From positions 68,599 through 127,776 of the forward strand of contig JAKUTY010000001.1 of NCBI GenBank assembly GCA_022447825.1: a stretch of 59,178 bases of DNA. Direction: 5' to 3'. Of the stretch, positions 24,874 through 35,027 are shown one piece after another; position 1 is the first letter of the stretch; every line of letters begins with the position of its first letter. Below the pieces are notes generated by a model, which saw only the letters and a list, made by a program, of their open reading frames with translations, was not told the origin of the DNA and did not search any database. The DNA is from SAR202 cluster bacterium (GTDB lineage Bacteria > Chloroflexota > Dehalococcoidia > Lucifugimonadales > UBA826). Position numbers and translations under genes: made by a program.

Positions 24874-27492
24874 TTAGTCTGATTCTTCCTTAATATCTTC
24901 AGGTATCTCGAAGTCACCTACAGATGAAATTGATGCTACAGAATCACCTTGGCGAGGCTTAAATATAGTAACTCCTGCAGTAATTCTTCCTCCAAGAGTC
25001 CTAATTTCACTTAAATTAGTTCTCATGACTTGAGCATTTTCTGAAACAACATAAACTTCATTTGAATCATCAACCACTTGAGCGTCTGCTATTAAGCCTG
25101 TATTTTTATTGATCTTAAATGCACGCAACCCCAATCCTCCTCTCCCTTGTCTCCTATATGCAGACAATGGATTTACCTTTCCTCTTCCTTCCTTGCTAAT
25201 CAACATTAAATTACTATCATCATCACCAACATCCATAGCTACGACTCGATCACCTGTTCTAAGTTGCATCCCTTTAACTCCACCAGCAGTCCTCCTTCTA
25301 ATGGGCAAGTCAGATATCGAAAAGCGAATTCCCATACCTTGTTCAGAAATAAAAATAATATCATCTGCTTCAACTTCATCTTGTATAATCGGTCTAGTAG
25401 TTTTGATTTCTATTTCACCAGTTTCAGGATTAACAACTTCTTCTTTTACTGTTTTTCTTTCTGGCCTACCAGTTTCTGGGTCTACACGATCAACAAATCT
25501 ACTTTTTGCAAGCTTTACTGAAACTACTTCATCATCATCTTTTAGGTTCATAATAATTAAACCAGAAGGCCTAATATGAGAAACATCTTCTAATTTGATT
25601 CGCTTAACTCTTCCTTTCCTAGTTCCCAAAACTAACCATTGGAATTGATCATATTGTTTTTTACCAACGTTTATCAATGCACTAATAGACTCTGTATCCC
25701 AAACGTTGATTATATTCGCAACAGGAACTCCTCTTGTATTTCTACTTTGATCAGCACGAAGTTCATAACCAATTTTTGATAATACTCTACCTTTATTTGT
25801 AAAGAACAAAAGCTTGTCATGACTGTCTACAACCATTAAATTTTTAACAGGATCATCATCTCTAGTATTCATACCTGTGACACCAACACCACCCCTGTGT
25901 TGCCTCTTAAATGCGGTTGAAGGAATCCTTTTCAGATAACCTCCTTGACTTAAAGTAATGACAATTTGTTCATGAGCTTCTAACTCTTCTCTAGATAAAT
26001 CATGTGCATCATGACTAATTTCAGTCCGTCTTTTATCCCCATATTTCTTTTTAACTTCATCAGTTTCATCTCTAACAACTGCCAAAATTTTATTTTCATC
26101 AGCCAACAAAGACTCTAAATCTTTAATTGTTTGTTGTAATTCTTGATATTCGGATTCTAGTTTTTCAATTTCTAAAGCAGCAAGTCTACGTAATTGCATA
26201 TCTAAAATAGCTTGAGCTTGAGGTTGATCTAATGAAAACTTAGACATTAATTCATTTCTAGCAGACTCAACATCATTAGACGCTCTAATTAAAGAGATCA
26301 CTTCATCCAAATTTGCGATAGCTATTCTAAGACCAGCTAAAATATGTGCTCTTTCTTGAGCTTTTTTAAGCTCAAACTCGGTTCTTCTTCTTATAACTTG
26401 TTGTCTAAATTTAATATACTCTTGTATTGCTATCTTAAGAGTAATAACTTTTGGAATACCATCAATCAGCGCGAGCATATTTGCTGAAAAAGGTGTCTGA
26501 AGCTGAGTAAATTTATATAAATTATTCAAAACTACCTGAGGTTGAATACCTCCCCTCAGCTCTATTACTACCCTCATACCATCTCGAGAAGATTCATCAC
26601 GAATTTCAGAAATACCTTCAACTTTTTTAGTTTTCGCAAGTTCTGCAATCTTTTCCACTAAAGCTGACTTATTTACCTGATAAGGCAATTCAGTTACTAC
26701 AATTTGCATTCGACTATTTGATTTTGACATTGGCTCAATTTCAGCAACAGCACGAACAATCACAGATCCTTTACCCGTGGTATAAGCATCCTTGACTCCT
26801 TGAGTCCCCATAATTGTCCCTCCAGTAGGAAAATCAGGAGCTTTAACAAATTGCATTAATTCTTCAGAAGTGGATTCAGGATTCTCAATTAATGCATTGA
26901 CAGCATTACAAACCTCAACTGGATTATGAGGGGGAATATTTGTAGCCATACCTACTGCAATTCCAGACGCCCCGTTTATCAATAAATTTGGCAATCTAGC
27001 AGGTAAAACTGAAGGTTCCTTGAGAGTATCATCAAAATTTAAGGTCCAGTCTACTGTATCTTGATCTAAGTTGGTCAACATAGTCTCAGCTACTTGAGTC
27101 AGCTTAGCTTCTGTATACCTCATTGCAGCTGGAGGATCATTATCAATACTGCCAAAATTTCCTTGACCATCAACTAGAGGCATCCTGACATTAAAATCTT
27201 GGGCTAATCGAACCATAGCATCATACACAGACATATCACCATGGGGATGCCACTTTCCTAAAACTTCTCCAACTAAACGAGCACTTTTCTTATAACTAGA
27301 ATTAGGTCTCATGCCCAAATCATGCATAGCAAATAAAATTCTTCGTTGAACAGGCTTTAATCCATCTCTAATATCAGGTAATGCACGAGAAACAATTACA
27401 CTCATTGCGTAATCTAAATATGAACTACGCATCTCCTCGGTAATTTGAGTGGGTTGTATAAAACCAAATTCTGACTTACTGCCTGACGTCAT
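24874..27492 (-). CDS. gyrA: DNA gyrase subunit A
   Basis: DNA-cutting subunit of gyrase, 872 residues. It shows [20 protein letters not shown] at the N-terminus, the quinolone-determining region [16 protein letters not shown], the catalytic tyrosine in [10 protein letters not shown], a coiled-coil dimer arm and the C-terminal six-blade pinwheel. The GyrA-box equivalent is QHRGGVGV, a variant of QRRGGKG, so true gyrase activity is likely rather than Topo IV. No gyrB is adjacent. ATG 27492 is behind AGGTGATAC. Confidence 0.95.
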   Translation of the reverse strand: MTSGSKSEFGFIQPTQITEEMRSSYLDYAMSVIVSRALPDIRDGLKPVQRRILFAMHDLGMRPNSSYKKSARLVGEVLGKWHPHGDMSVYDAMVRLAQDFNVRMPLVDGQGNFGSIDNDPPAAMRYTEAKLTQVAETMLTNLDQDTVDWTLNFDDTLKEPSVLPARLPNLLINGASGIAVGMATNIPPHNPVEVCNAVNALIENPESTSEELMQFVKAPDFPTGGTIMGTQGVKDAYTTGKGSVIVRAVAEIEPMSKSNSRMQIVVTELPYQVNKSALVEKIAELAKTKKVEGISEIRDESSRDGMRVVIELRGGIQPQVVLNNLYKFTQLQTPFSANMLALIDGIPKVITLKIAIQEYIKFRQQVIRRRTEFELKKAQERAHILAGLRIAIANLDEVISLIRASNDVESARNELMSKFSLDQPQAQAILDMQLRRLAALEIEKLESEYQELQQTIKDLESLLADENKILAVVRDETDEVKKKYGDKRRTEISHDAHDLSREELEAHEQIVITLSQGGYLKRIPSTAFKRQHRGGVGVTGMNTRDDDPVKNLMVVDSHDKLLFFTNKGRVLSKIGYELRADQSRNTRGVPVANIINVWDTESISALINVGKKQYDQFQWLVLGTRKGRVKRIKLEDVSHIRPSGLIIMNLKDDDEVVSVKLAKSRFVDRVDPETGRPERKTVKEEVVNPETGEIEIKTTRPIIQDEVEADDIIFISEQGMGIRFSISDLPIRRRTAGGVKGMQLRTGDRVVAMDVGDDDSNLMLISKEGRGKVNPLSAYRRQGRGGLGLRAFKINKNTGLIADAQVVDDSNEVYVVSENAQVMRTNLSEIRTLGGRITAGVTIFKPRQGDSVASISSVGDFEIPEDIKEESD

Positions 27493-27574
27493 GTATCACC
27501 TATTGATGTTAGTAACTAAATATTTCAGGCAGATTTTAACACAATTTGTAGTATTTTAGCTATTAATTGACACT

Positions 27575-28198
27575 CTATGTTGTGTGGTTAATATCATAAA
27601 TTAAATTTTCAAATAACCTATCAAAATGAGGAGGAATTTCCAATCTAGTATCAGGTAAAAATTGCACTCCAAAAGCAGTAGTATATGTAGAATGTTGGAC
27701 TGCCTCTATTACCCCATCTTCCAAAGACCAAGCTGATGAAAGCAATTTACTTGACTTATCAGATTCTAATATCCCAATCTGATGCCTGCTATTAACTCTT
27801 ACAAAGCCTCCTGCACCAACTATGGAAGCTAATTTAGAGCCAGGAGAAATAAATATCCTATGAAAACTGGATTCATTTTGATTGTCAGTAAAATGATCGT
27901 GTGAAACATCTGAAAAAGTTCCACCAGCATTTAAATTCATCACTATCATCCCATTTCCAATAGCTAAAACTGGAATTTTATGCTGATAAGCATAATCTAA
28001 CGCATTAATTTCAAAGTCATTCTTTTTTTCCTGACCATCAATTGAAATTGAACCAGTAAGTATTAGTCCTTCTATTGTAGAATTTTCAATATTAGTATTT
28101 AAACTCAATAATTCATGTTTAGCTCCAAATTTTTCAACAAGTTTAACAAGATTATTGCTATCAAAATTTTGTGATGTGGTAATTCCTATTGTAGTCAT
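27575..28198 (-). CDS. Class I glutamine amidotransferase-like (peptidase C26 fold) protein lacking catalytic residues
   Basis: A 207-residue protein that follows the PuuD/C26 fold: GLILTGSIS (usually LLTGG), IPVLAIGNGMIVMNLNAGGTF, VNSRHQIG (usually VNSxHHQ) and FGVQFLPD (usually GVQFHPE). At the nucleophile position of the usual ICRGxQ motif there is glycine (G81). The catalytic histidine is leucine (L181) and the final glutamate is aspartate. The protein is therefore probably not a hydrolase. The frame is intact and the fold motifs are otherwise kept, so it looks like a functional pseudoenzyme rather than a decayed gene. It lies 9 bases downstream of a crotonase gene. Confidence 0.7.
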   Translation of the reverse strand: MTTIGITTSQNFDSNNLVKLVEKFGAKHELLSLNTNIENSTIEGLILTGSISIDGQEKKNDFEINALDYAYQHKIPVLAIGNGMIVMNLNAGGTFSDVSHDHFTDNQNESSFHRIFISPGSKLASIVGAGGFVRVNSRHQIGILESDKSSKLLSSAWSLEDGVIEAVQHSTYTTAFGVQFLPDTRLEIPPHFDRLFENLIYDINHTT

Positions 28199-28207
28199 AA
28201 AAAAATT

Positions 28208-28981
28208 TTACTTGTGAAAATTTGGTTTCCTATTTTCTCTAAAGGCCAATAAAAATTCTTTGTGAGATTCTGTATCTTGTGATTGTCTGAAAATTTTACT
28301 TTCAATTTCAATTAATCTATCAAAATCATCATATAAAACATGTTCTCTCATCATTTTTTTAATTTCCCTCAATTGCCATTCTGGATTTTGAGCAATTTGA
28401 TTTGCAATTTTAATAGACTGGTCCATTAATTCATTGTCTTCAAAAACATGATTAACTAATCCTGAATCTAAGGCTTCCGTAGAATCGATAAACCTGCCAC
28501 TAAGCATATACTCCATGGCTTTACCGTATCCTACAATTTGTGACAACAAATGAGAACTGCCATATTCAGGAGTTAAGCCAATCGCAGCAAACCTGAAAGA
28601 AATTTTAGCCGATTTTGACATTAACCTGATATCACAACCTAAAGGCAATGTGATTCCCATACCTACAGCAAATCCATTCAAAGCACAAATTACAGGTTTA
28701 GAGTTTTTAATAAATATCGGCCATTTTTCAAAAGAACTAATTCTGTTTTCTTTTTGTTCTCCATTTACAGTAGCCTCAAACCCTCCTACATCAGCACCTG
28801 CAGAAAAAGCACGACCCATTCCTGAAATCAAAACACATCCTATTTTAGGATCTGAGTTAAATTTTTCTATTTGCACCCTTAACTCATATCCCATTAAATC
28901 ATCAAATGCATTCAAATATTCTTGTCTGTTCAAGTAGATGATTCCTACACGATCTTCCTGTTCTACAATAATAGTTTTCAA
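28208..28981 (-). CDS. Enoyl-CoA hydratase/isomerase (crotonase) family protein
   Basis: A 257-residue crotonase-fold enzyme. GRAFSAGADVGGFE and LNGFAVGMGITLPLGCDIRL form the oxyanion-hole and CoA-binding regions. The two hydratase glutamates of classical enoyl-CoA hydratase appear replaced (T and F by motif alignment). GLTPEYGSSHLL instead carries an acidic residue in the position used by isomerase-type members such as PaaG. An enoyl-CoA isomerase or related reaction is therefore more likely than hydration. It precedes the C26-like gene on the same strand. Confidence 0.82.
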   Translation of the reverse strand: MKTIIVEQEDRVGIIYLNRQEYLNAFDDLMGYELRVQIEKFNSDPKIGCVLISGMGRAFSAGADVGGFEATVNGEQKENRISSFEKWPIFIKNSKPVICALNGFAVGMGITLPLGCDIRLMSKSAKISFRFAAIGLTPEYGSSHLLSQIVGYGKAMEYMLSGRFIDSTEALDSGLVNHVFEDNELMDQSIKIANQIAQNPEWQLREIKKMMREHVLYDDFDRLIEIESKIFRQSQDTESHKEFLLAFRENRKPNFHK

Positions 28982-29040
28982 ATTTTCACCTCAAAATTAA
29001 AGCCATGCACAACATGTATTCTATATATTAAAATTAAGTA

Positions 29041-29877
29041 ATGAAACTAACATATTTATATTTTGTAGTTTGCTTAATAGTTATTTATTCCTGTCAAAAT
29101 ATTGCCCAAGAAGATTTAGATCAACCAAATTTAGTTTTTTCGGTTACTGATTTATCAATTGGGAAAAATCGCCTAGCTTTTGGAATAATCCAATCTGGAA
29201 AAGGTTCTTTAACTCCTGAAAATGTGGTGGTTGAAACATATTTCTTAGATGGCAATCCTAGTCAGTTAATTGAAAAATCAATAGCAGTACCCTATTTATG
29301 GCCCAATAACAAAACTATTTTTGTAACAGAAGTAAATTTTCATCAATCTGGAAAGTGGGGAATTGGGATAAAACTGTCAGAAAATATGCAAACTTCTGCA
29401 TTCTTAGAAGTCAAACAAAAAAGCTTAACTCCTGCGGTCGGGCAAAAAGCAATCCCATCTCAAACTAAATCAATATATTTACAAGAAATTTCAACTATTA
29501 CATCGGACAACAACCCATATTTACCATTCTATGAATTAACATTAATTGAAGCTCTAAATTCAAAAAACCCTACAGTTTTATTCTTTACCAGTCCAGGATA
29601 TTGTAAAACTGCAACCTGTGGGCCTCAAATGGAAATAATGGAAAACTTACATCAAATCACAACAGATGTTAATTTCTTACATGTTGAAATTTATGATAAT
29701 CCAGGTGAAATTAAAGGTGACTTAAATAATGCCCAAATCTCCACACCAGTACATGATTGGAGGATCCCTTCTGAACCATGGACATTTTTAATTGACTCTA
29801 ACCAAACAATCACAGCAAAATTTGAGGGGTTCATTTCTAAAAATGAACTTTTATTTCACTTACAATCCTTAAACTAG
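29041..29877 (+). CDS. Lipoprotein with C-terminal thioredoxin-like domain
   Basis: A 278-residue exported protein. Residues 1-18 form a short lipoprotein signal (hydrophobic stretch then IVIYSC, C18 as the probable lipidated cysteine). Residues about 25-125 look like a beta-sandwich. From about 165 a thioredoxin-like fold is suggested by NPTVLFFTSPGYCKTATCGP, with C188 and C193 spaced CxxxxC instead of CxxC, and a late cis-proline-like PSEPWTFLID. Probably an extracytoplasmic membrane-anchored redox or sensor protein. The exact family is not recognised. A strong terminator follows. Confidence 0.72.
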   Translation: MKLTYLYFVVCLIVIYSCQNIAQEDLDQPNLVFSVTDLSIGKNRLAFGIIQSGKGSLTPENVVVETYFLDGNPSQLIEKSIAVPYLWPNNKTIFVTEVNFHQSGKWGIGIKLSENMQTSAFLEVKQKSLTPAVGQKAIPSQTKSIYLQEISTITSDNNPYLPFYELTLIEALNSKNPTVLFFTSPGYCKTATCGPQMEIMENLHQITTDVNFLHVEIYDNPGEIKGDLNNAQISTPVHDWRIPSEPWTFLIDSNQTITAKFEGFISKNELLFHLQSLN

Positions 29878-29906
29878 ATAAATAAAATATATTGTATAGT
29901 TGAGTT

Positions 29907-29930
29907 GCTGGCACACTGTGCCAGCTTTTT
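29907..29930 (+). terminator. Rho-independent terminator
   Basis: Perfect 8-bp stem GCTGGCAC / GTGCCAGC with a 3-base loop, followed directly by TTTTT. It lies 30 bases after the lipoprotein gene and only 16 bases before the mfd start codon. Confidence 0.9.
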
Positions 29931-29946
29931 ATGTTGGAGAATATTG

Positions 29947-32900
29947 ATGCACATATCGGATTTTACAAGATTTTTAAGAAATTCAGATGAATATAAAAAT
30001 CTTTTTAATTCAATTAATAAAACTAAATCCAATATTCAAATACAAACTATTGATGAATCAATTCCGTTTTTATCTTCTACATTAGCATCTGACTTACAAA
30101 AACCCACATTGATTATCTGCCCATCTGCCTATCATTCAATCAATCTCCAAGAAAATCTTTCAGCATGGACATCATCCGAAATTTTACGTTTCCCTGAAGT
30201 TGAAAACCTACCTTATGAAAGAATTGAAACAGATAGAGAAACTGCCATAAATCGAATTGAAACAATTTCTAAAATTTCCAATTCAAATAAGATTCCCTTA
30301 GTCGTCACTTCTATTTCAGCAATTTGTCAGCTAACAATTGAATCATCTGTATTACACAAATCTTCAAAAAGGATGTTCAAAGACCAAAAAACAACAATGG
30401 AAGAAATCTGCCGATTTCTTCAACAAACTGGCTATGAATTTGATACTACAGTCACAACTCAAGGGACTTTTAGTAGAAGGGGAGGGATTTTAGATATATT
30501 CCCCGTAGGATCTAATAATCCTTACAGATTAGAATTTTGGGGTAATGAAATCGATAGCATTAGAAGTTTTGATCCTGAAACACAAAGATCCATTAATGAA
30601 GTACCTGAATTTGAACTTTTTCCTGCAACTGAAATACTTCCATCTTTTCTCAATATTTCTCAATTGGAAAATCAAATCTCACATATTGACTTACAAAATT
30701 GTGATCCTGAAAATTCTGAAAGAATCAATAATGATCTAAACGATTTAATGAACAAAGAAACAATTGACGATATTTCTTTGTACCAAGGATTTTTCTCTAA
30801 TGGATCATTAATTGATTTTATGCCACAAAACTCATTAATTATTTTGTACAGACCTGCAGACATTTTTAATAACTATTGGGAAATTGAAGAAAGAATACTT
30901 CAATTAAAACAAAACAAAGAAAATCAAGGACACATACCCTATAATTTTCCGATTAGCCACCAATCTTTGAATAAAATTGAAAAACAAATTAGTGATAAAA
31001 ACCACAAAATTGAAATGATGCCTTGGGGATCTGAAACATTACTCAATAAAGATATACATATTCTGCCATTCAGTTCAACGTCTTCTTATAACGGAGATTT
31101 AAATTTATTATCCAAAGAAATTAAAAAATTTAATCAACAATCCAATACGACGGCCATTTCTACTTCACATCACACTCGACTCACAGAAACTTTAGGTTCA
31201 TTAACTAAAAACAGCTTTATTATTCCTTCAGAATCTAATCAGATTGGTCCAGGATTTGTTTTTAACACTAAACATTCAAAACTAATGATTTTAAGTGATA
31301 AAGAAATTTTTGGTGTCACTAAACAAAAAAGAGGTGTCAGAAAAAAATCAATCAAAAGACAAGCGTTTTTCAACGAAATTTCAGTTGGAGATTATGTAGT
31401 TCATGTAGAACATGGAATAGCTAAATTTTTAGGCACTCAAAAAAGAAAAGAAGGTGAAAAAGAAACAGAATTTTTAGTTTTACAATACGCTCAAGGGGAT
31501 AAATTATATATTCCCATGGATCACTTAGATAGGGTAGCCCCATACTTTGCCCCTATGGAATCAACTCCTTCCCTAACACGTTTAGGTACTCAGGAATGGT
31601 CTCGAGCAAAAAACAGAGTACAAAAATCCACAAAAGAACTAGCAGCAGAATTATTGAAACTTTACGCTCAAAGAGAATTAGTAAAAGGGCACTCAATGCA
31701 ACCAGATACAAAATGGCAGATGCAACTTGAGGAATCTTTTCCTTATGAAGAAACAGACGATCAACTAACTACAATTTCAGAAGTAAAAGAAGACATGCAA
31801 TCATTGAAACCAATGGATAGATTGATTTGCGGTGATGTAGGATACGGTAAAACAGAAATAGCTATTCGGGCTGCATTTAAGGCCGTGATGGATAATAAGC
31901 AAGTTGCTGTTTTGGTACCTACAACAGTATTGGCACAACAACATTACAAGACTTTCTCTGAAAGATTAAAATCTTTTCCCTGTAAAATTACTGCTTTAAG
32001 TAGATTTAGGACAAAATCAGAGCAAAACAAAATTGTTCAAGAAATTCAAGATGGGAAGATAGATATTTGTGTTGGAACTCATAGGTTGGTACAAAAAGAC
32101 ATTAAGTTTAAAGATTTAGGCCTAATAATTATTGATGAAGAACAAAGATTTGGAGTGTCTCACAAAGAAAAATTTAAACAATTACGAAAAGAAGTAGACA
32201 TACTGACACTAACTGCTACACCGATTCCTAGAACTCTACATATGTCATTAGCTGGAGTGAGAGATATGAGTACAATTACTACAGCACCTGAAGAACGACT
32301 CCCTATCAAAACCTTTGTTTCAGAATTTAGTGACGATTTGATTAGAGAGGCAATTTTAAGGGAACTTGATAGACAAGGCCAAATTTACTTCCTACATAAC
32401 AGAGTGAACAACATAGAATATTTTGCTGAATATTTAAGTAATTTAGTACCAAATGCTCAAATTGGAATTGCACATGGCCAAATGACTGAAAAGGAATTAG
32501 AAAAAGTAATGTTATCTTTTTCAGATGGACTAATAGATGTGCTAGTGTGCACAACAATAATTGAATCTGGGTTAGACATTCCCAATGCGAACACTTTAAT
32601 TATCAATAGGGCAGATACTTTTGGACTCGCCCAACTCTATCAACTTCGTGGCCGGATAGGTAGAAGTTCTAAAAGAGGTTATTCGTATCTATTAATTCCT
32701 CGAAGGCAATCTATTTCAGAAACAGCTGAGAAAAGGCTAAAAGCTATGTTATCAGCAACAGAACTCGGGTCTGGCTTCAAAATTGCCATGAAAGATCTTG
32801 AAATAAGAGGTGCAGGAAATATTTTGGGGTCCGAACAAAGTGGTCACATACATACAGTAGGATATGATTTATATACGAGACTTTTATCAGCCGCGGTAGA

Positions 32901-33423
32901 AGATTTAAGAAGAGAAGAATCTGACGACAATTATTCCCAAGAAATCTCCTATAAGCAATCTCAACAAATTAGTGTAGATTTAGGAATTCCTGCCAGTATC
33001 CCAAAAGAATACATCGAAGATCTAACTATACGACTAAACTTTTATCAATCATTAACTCAAATCAGAAATATAGAACAACTAAATGATTTTGAAAAAGAAT
33101 TGAAAGATCGCTTTGGAAATTTCCCTATAGAAGTCGAAAATCTAATTTTTATCTTGAAATTAAAAATTGAAACTGGATTAACAGGGGCTGAATCAATTAC
33201 AAAAAATGGAAAACAAATTCTTATACAATTCCCATATAGTTTATCGAATATGAAAAGTATATTAAATAAAACTATTGGAGAAAATTGGCAAATTGGGAAT
33301 CAACAAATTAGATGTCAAATTGAAGATTTAGGACCAGATTGGGAAAAATCTCTTTTAGAAAGCATGATTAAATTAGTAAGCCTACAACAGGAACTTGCAA
33401 ATAAAATGTCATTAATGAATTAA
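29947..33423 (+). CDS. mfd: Transcription-repair coupling factor
   Basis: ATP-dependent translocase that removes RNA polymerase stalled at DNA damage and recruits UvrA. The 1158-residue protein has an N-terminal UvrB-like region, the RNA polymerase interaction domain (GDYVVHVEHGIAKFLG), and the RecG-like motor with Walker A GDVGYGKTEIAIRAAF, IIDEEQRFGV, TATPIPRTLHMSL, QLRGRIGRS and the TRG region RGAGNILGSEQSGH. The C-terminal UvrA-binding domain follows. The start is ATG 29947 with TTGGAGAA upstream; an in-frame TTG 29905 lies at the terminator stem and is rejected. The end overlaps the convergent HAD gene by 12 bases. Confidence 0.96.
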   Translation: MHISDFTRFLRNSDEYKNLFNSINKTKSNIQIQTIDESIPFLSSTLASDLQKPTLIICPSAYHSINLQENLSAWTSSEILRFPEVENLPYERIETDRETAINRIETISKISNSNKIPLVVTSISAICQLTIESSVLHKSSKRMFKDQKTTMEEICRFLQQTGYEFDTTVTTQGTFSRRGGILDIFPVGSNNPYRLEFWGNEIDSIRSFDPETQRSINEVPEFELFPATEILPSFLNISQLENQISHIDLQNCDPENSERINNDLNDLMNKETIDDISLYQGFFSNGSLIDFMPQNSLIILYRPADIFNNYWEIEERILQLKQNKENQGHIPYNFPISHQSLNKIEKQISDKNHKIEMMPWGSETLLNKDIHILPFSSTSSYNGDLNLLSKEIKKFNQQSNTTAISTSHHTRLTETLGSLTKNSFIIPSESNQIGPGFVFNTKHSKLMILSDKEIFGVTKQKRGVRKKSIKRQAFFNEISVGDYVVHVEHGIAKFLGTQKRKEGEKETEFLVLQYAQGDKLYIPMDHLDRVAPYFAPMESTPSLTRLGTQEWSRAKNRVQKSTKELAAELLKLYAQRELVKGHSMQPDTKWQMQLEESFPYEETDDQLTTISEVKEDMQSLKPMDRLICGDVGYGKTEIAIRAAFKAVMDNKQVAVLVPTTVLAQQHYKTFSERLKSFPCKITALSRFRTKSEQNKIVQEIQDGKIDICVGTHRLVQKDIKFKDLGLIIIDEEQRFGVSHKEKFKQLRKEVDILTLTATPIPRTLHMSLAGVRDMSTITTAPEERLPIKTFVSEFSDDLIREAILRELDRQGQIYFLHNRVNNIEYFAEYLSNLVPNAQIGIAHGQMTEKELEKVMLSFSDGLIDVLVCTTIIESGLDIPNANTLIINRADTFGLAQLYQLRGRIGRSSKRGYSYLLIPRRQSISETAEKRLKAMLSATELGSGFKIAMKDLEIRGAGNILGSEQSGHIHTVGYDLYTRLLSAAVEDLRREESDDNYSQEISYKQSQQISVDLGIPASIPKEYIEDLTIRLNFYQSLTQIRNIEQLNDFEKELKDRFGNFPIEVENLIFILKLKIETGLTGAESITKNGKQILIQFPYSLSNMKSILNKTIGENWQIGNQQIRCQIEDLGPDWEKSLLESMIKLVSLQQELANKMSLMN

Positions 33424-34113
33424 ATTAGAATACAGATCACTCATATCCTCGACTCTTAAACATCGATCAAAATCTAGATAATTTCTATCCCTATCCATCA
33501 AAATTGGAGCAATTCCTGCATTTTCTGCTCCACTAATATCAGAAAGTATTTGATCTCCTATATGAAAGGCATCATTTTTGGAAAAATTCGAAATTTTTAA
33601 TGCATAATCAAAAATTCTAGGATCCGGTTTTTCAACACCTACATCTTTAGAGGTGACTGCAAAATTAACATATTTTTCTAATTGAAACTGTTTAATTAAT
33701 TCAGCCCCAGAAATATTCATGTTGGAAATTACTAAAATTTCATACTCCAAATTTATCAATTTTTCAAAATTAGTTAAAACATCATCAAAAATTTTCATTT
33801 CATATGGGATATTTCTAACAGTTTGCCAAATTTCACCTGCTAATTTCATATCAACCTGAATATCACAACCAGATAAAACTAATTTTTCATATTCACAAAA
33901 GAAATTAAATTTTTCAGACTCATCCATTAATCTTAATGGTTTAGTTGAGTTCTGATGTGCCATTAAATTATCAGCAAGCTTATACCCTCTAAGAATACCG
34001 TCTTGGGAAACAGATAGTTCAAACTCTCTGCATGCCTGAGATTGAATTTCGAATCTAGTCGGATAAAATCCTGCAAGCGTGCCATATAAATCAAAAAATA
34101 ATATTTTTTTCAT
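33412..34113 (-). CDS. HAD-superfamily hydrolase
   Basis: A 233-residue haloacid dehalogenase-type hydrolase, probably a small-molecule phosphatase. Motif I is FFDLYGTLAGF with the nucleophile aspartate (DxYGT variant). Motif II is EILVISNMN, motif III the lysine in VTSKDVGVEKPDPRIF, and motif IV FHIGDQILSDISGAENAG. The substrate is unknown; the C1 helical cap places it with the 2-haloacid dehalogenase/phosphoglycolate phosphatase group. The start at ATG 34113 has TTGGAGA just upstream; the upstream in-frame start at 34149 is rejected. Confidence 0.85.
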   Translation of the reverse strand: MKKILFFDLYGTLAGFYPTRFEIQSQACREFELSVSQDGILRGYKLADNLMAHQNSTKPLRLMDESEKFNFFCEYEKLVLSGCDIQVDMKLAGEIWQTVRNIPYEMKIFDDVLTNFEKLINLEYEILVISNMNISGAELIKQFQLEKYVNFAVTSKDVGVEKPDPRIFDYALKISNFSKNDAFHIGDQILSDISGAENAGIAPILMDRDRNYLDFDRCLRVEDMSDLYSNLIH

Positions 34114-34162
34114 TTCTCCAATATAATACCATTCGAAAATACTAAACAATTAAGGTGATCCT

Positions 34163-35026
34163 ATGACAAAACAATACATTCAATCAGAAACTATTGGCAA
34201 AGTTCTATTACTTACTATGCATGATCCAGACACAAGAAATGCTATCGGTGAAGAAATGGCAGGACAACTTGAAGAAGAATTAGATAGATTTGAATTTAGT
34301 TCCAATCTCCGCACTGTAGTATTAACTGGTTCCAATCCATCTTTCTGTTCAGGTGCGAATGTCAAATCATGGGACAAAGATAATAAATCAACACAACGTG
34401 AACCAATCCCTGAAGACAGATCACCATGGGATTTGTTAAACGAAGCTTGGGAAAAACAATCTTTAATTCCAGGCAGACCAAAAGATTTTATTGATCCAGT
34501 TAGATTGATTCCAGTCAGACTACACAATCTTCAAAAACCTTCAATAGCTGCGGTAAATGGACCTGCTATGGGATTAGGATGCGGGATTGCACTATCATGT
34601 GATATCAGATACGCATCAGAAAATGCTAAATTTTCTGAAATGTTTGTAAAACGTGGATTAATTCCAGCTGACGGTTCATGCTGGCAGTTACCCAGAATGA
34701 TAGGTTTATCAAGAACTCTACTACTACAATATACTGGTGATATTTTAGATGCTCAAACTGCTTTTGAACTAGGAATAGTGAATGAAGTCTGTGAACAAAA
34801 TCAAATCTTAGAATCAAGTATGGAACTTGCTGAAAAAATTTCTAATGGTGCAACCTATGGGATGTCATTAATAAAAAAATTGGTTCACGAATCTCAGTTT
34901 ATTGATTTTGAAACTAGTATCAAACTTGCTGGACCTGCTCAAGAAATAGCTAGAAGAACACAAGACCACCAAGAAGGTGTAACTTCATTTATTGAAAAAA
35001 GGAAACCAAATTTTATTGGGAAATAG
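34163..35026 (+). CDS. Enoyl-CoA hydratase/isomerase (crotonase) family protein
   Basis: A 287-residue crotonase. It has NPSFCSGANVKSWD and VNGPAMGLGCGIALSCDIRY as the oxyanion-hole elements. As in the other crotonase of the window, both classical hydratase glutamates appear replaced. GLIPADGSCWQLPRMIG carries an aspartate where isomerase-type members have theirs. An insertion of about 25 residues after the CoA-binding loop (REPIPEDRSPWDLLNEAW) distinguishes it from short family members. AGGTGATCCT precedes ATG 34163. It is divergent from the HAD gene and ends 1 base from the alpha/beta hydrolase. Confidence 0.83.
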   Translation: MTKQYIQSETIGKVLLLTMHDPDTRNAIGEEMAGQLEEELDRFEFSSNLRTVVLTGSNPSFCSGANVKSWDKDNKSTQREPIPEDRSPWDLLNEAWEKQSLIPGRPKDFIDPVRLIPVRLHNLQKPSIAAVNGPAMGLGCGIALSCDIRYASENAKFSEMFVKRGLIPADGSCWQLPRMIGLSRTLLLQYTGDILDAQTAFELGIVNEVCEQNQILESSMELAEKISNGATYGMSLIKKLVHESQFIDFETSIKLAGPAQEIARRTQDHQEGVTSFIEKRKPNFIGK

Positions 35027-35027
35027 T

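Noticed and set aside
24002-28981. Antisense frames opposite gyrA (25109-25579) and other long minus/plus shadow frames
   Set aside because: They mirror real genes, lack ribosome sites and have low-complexity Ser/Ile/Leu composition.
29905-29946. Longer mfd reading frame starting at TTG 29905
   Set aside because: The added 14 codons are the terminator stem and leader. A good ribosome site TTGGAGAA directly precedes ATG 29947, where the family N-terminus begins.
28208-35026. Duplication of the two crotonase genes as a recent repeat
   Set aside because: The proteins differ in length and insertion and share only family motifs; there is no DNA-level repeat.
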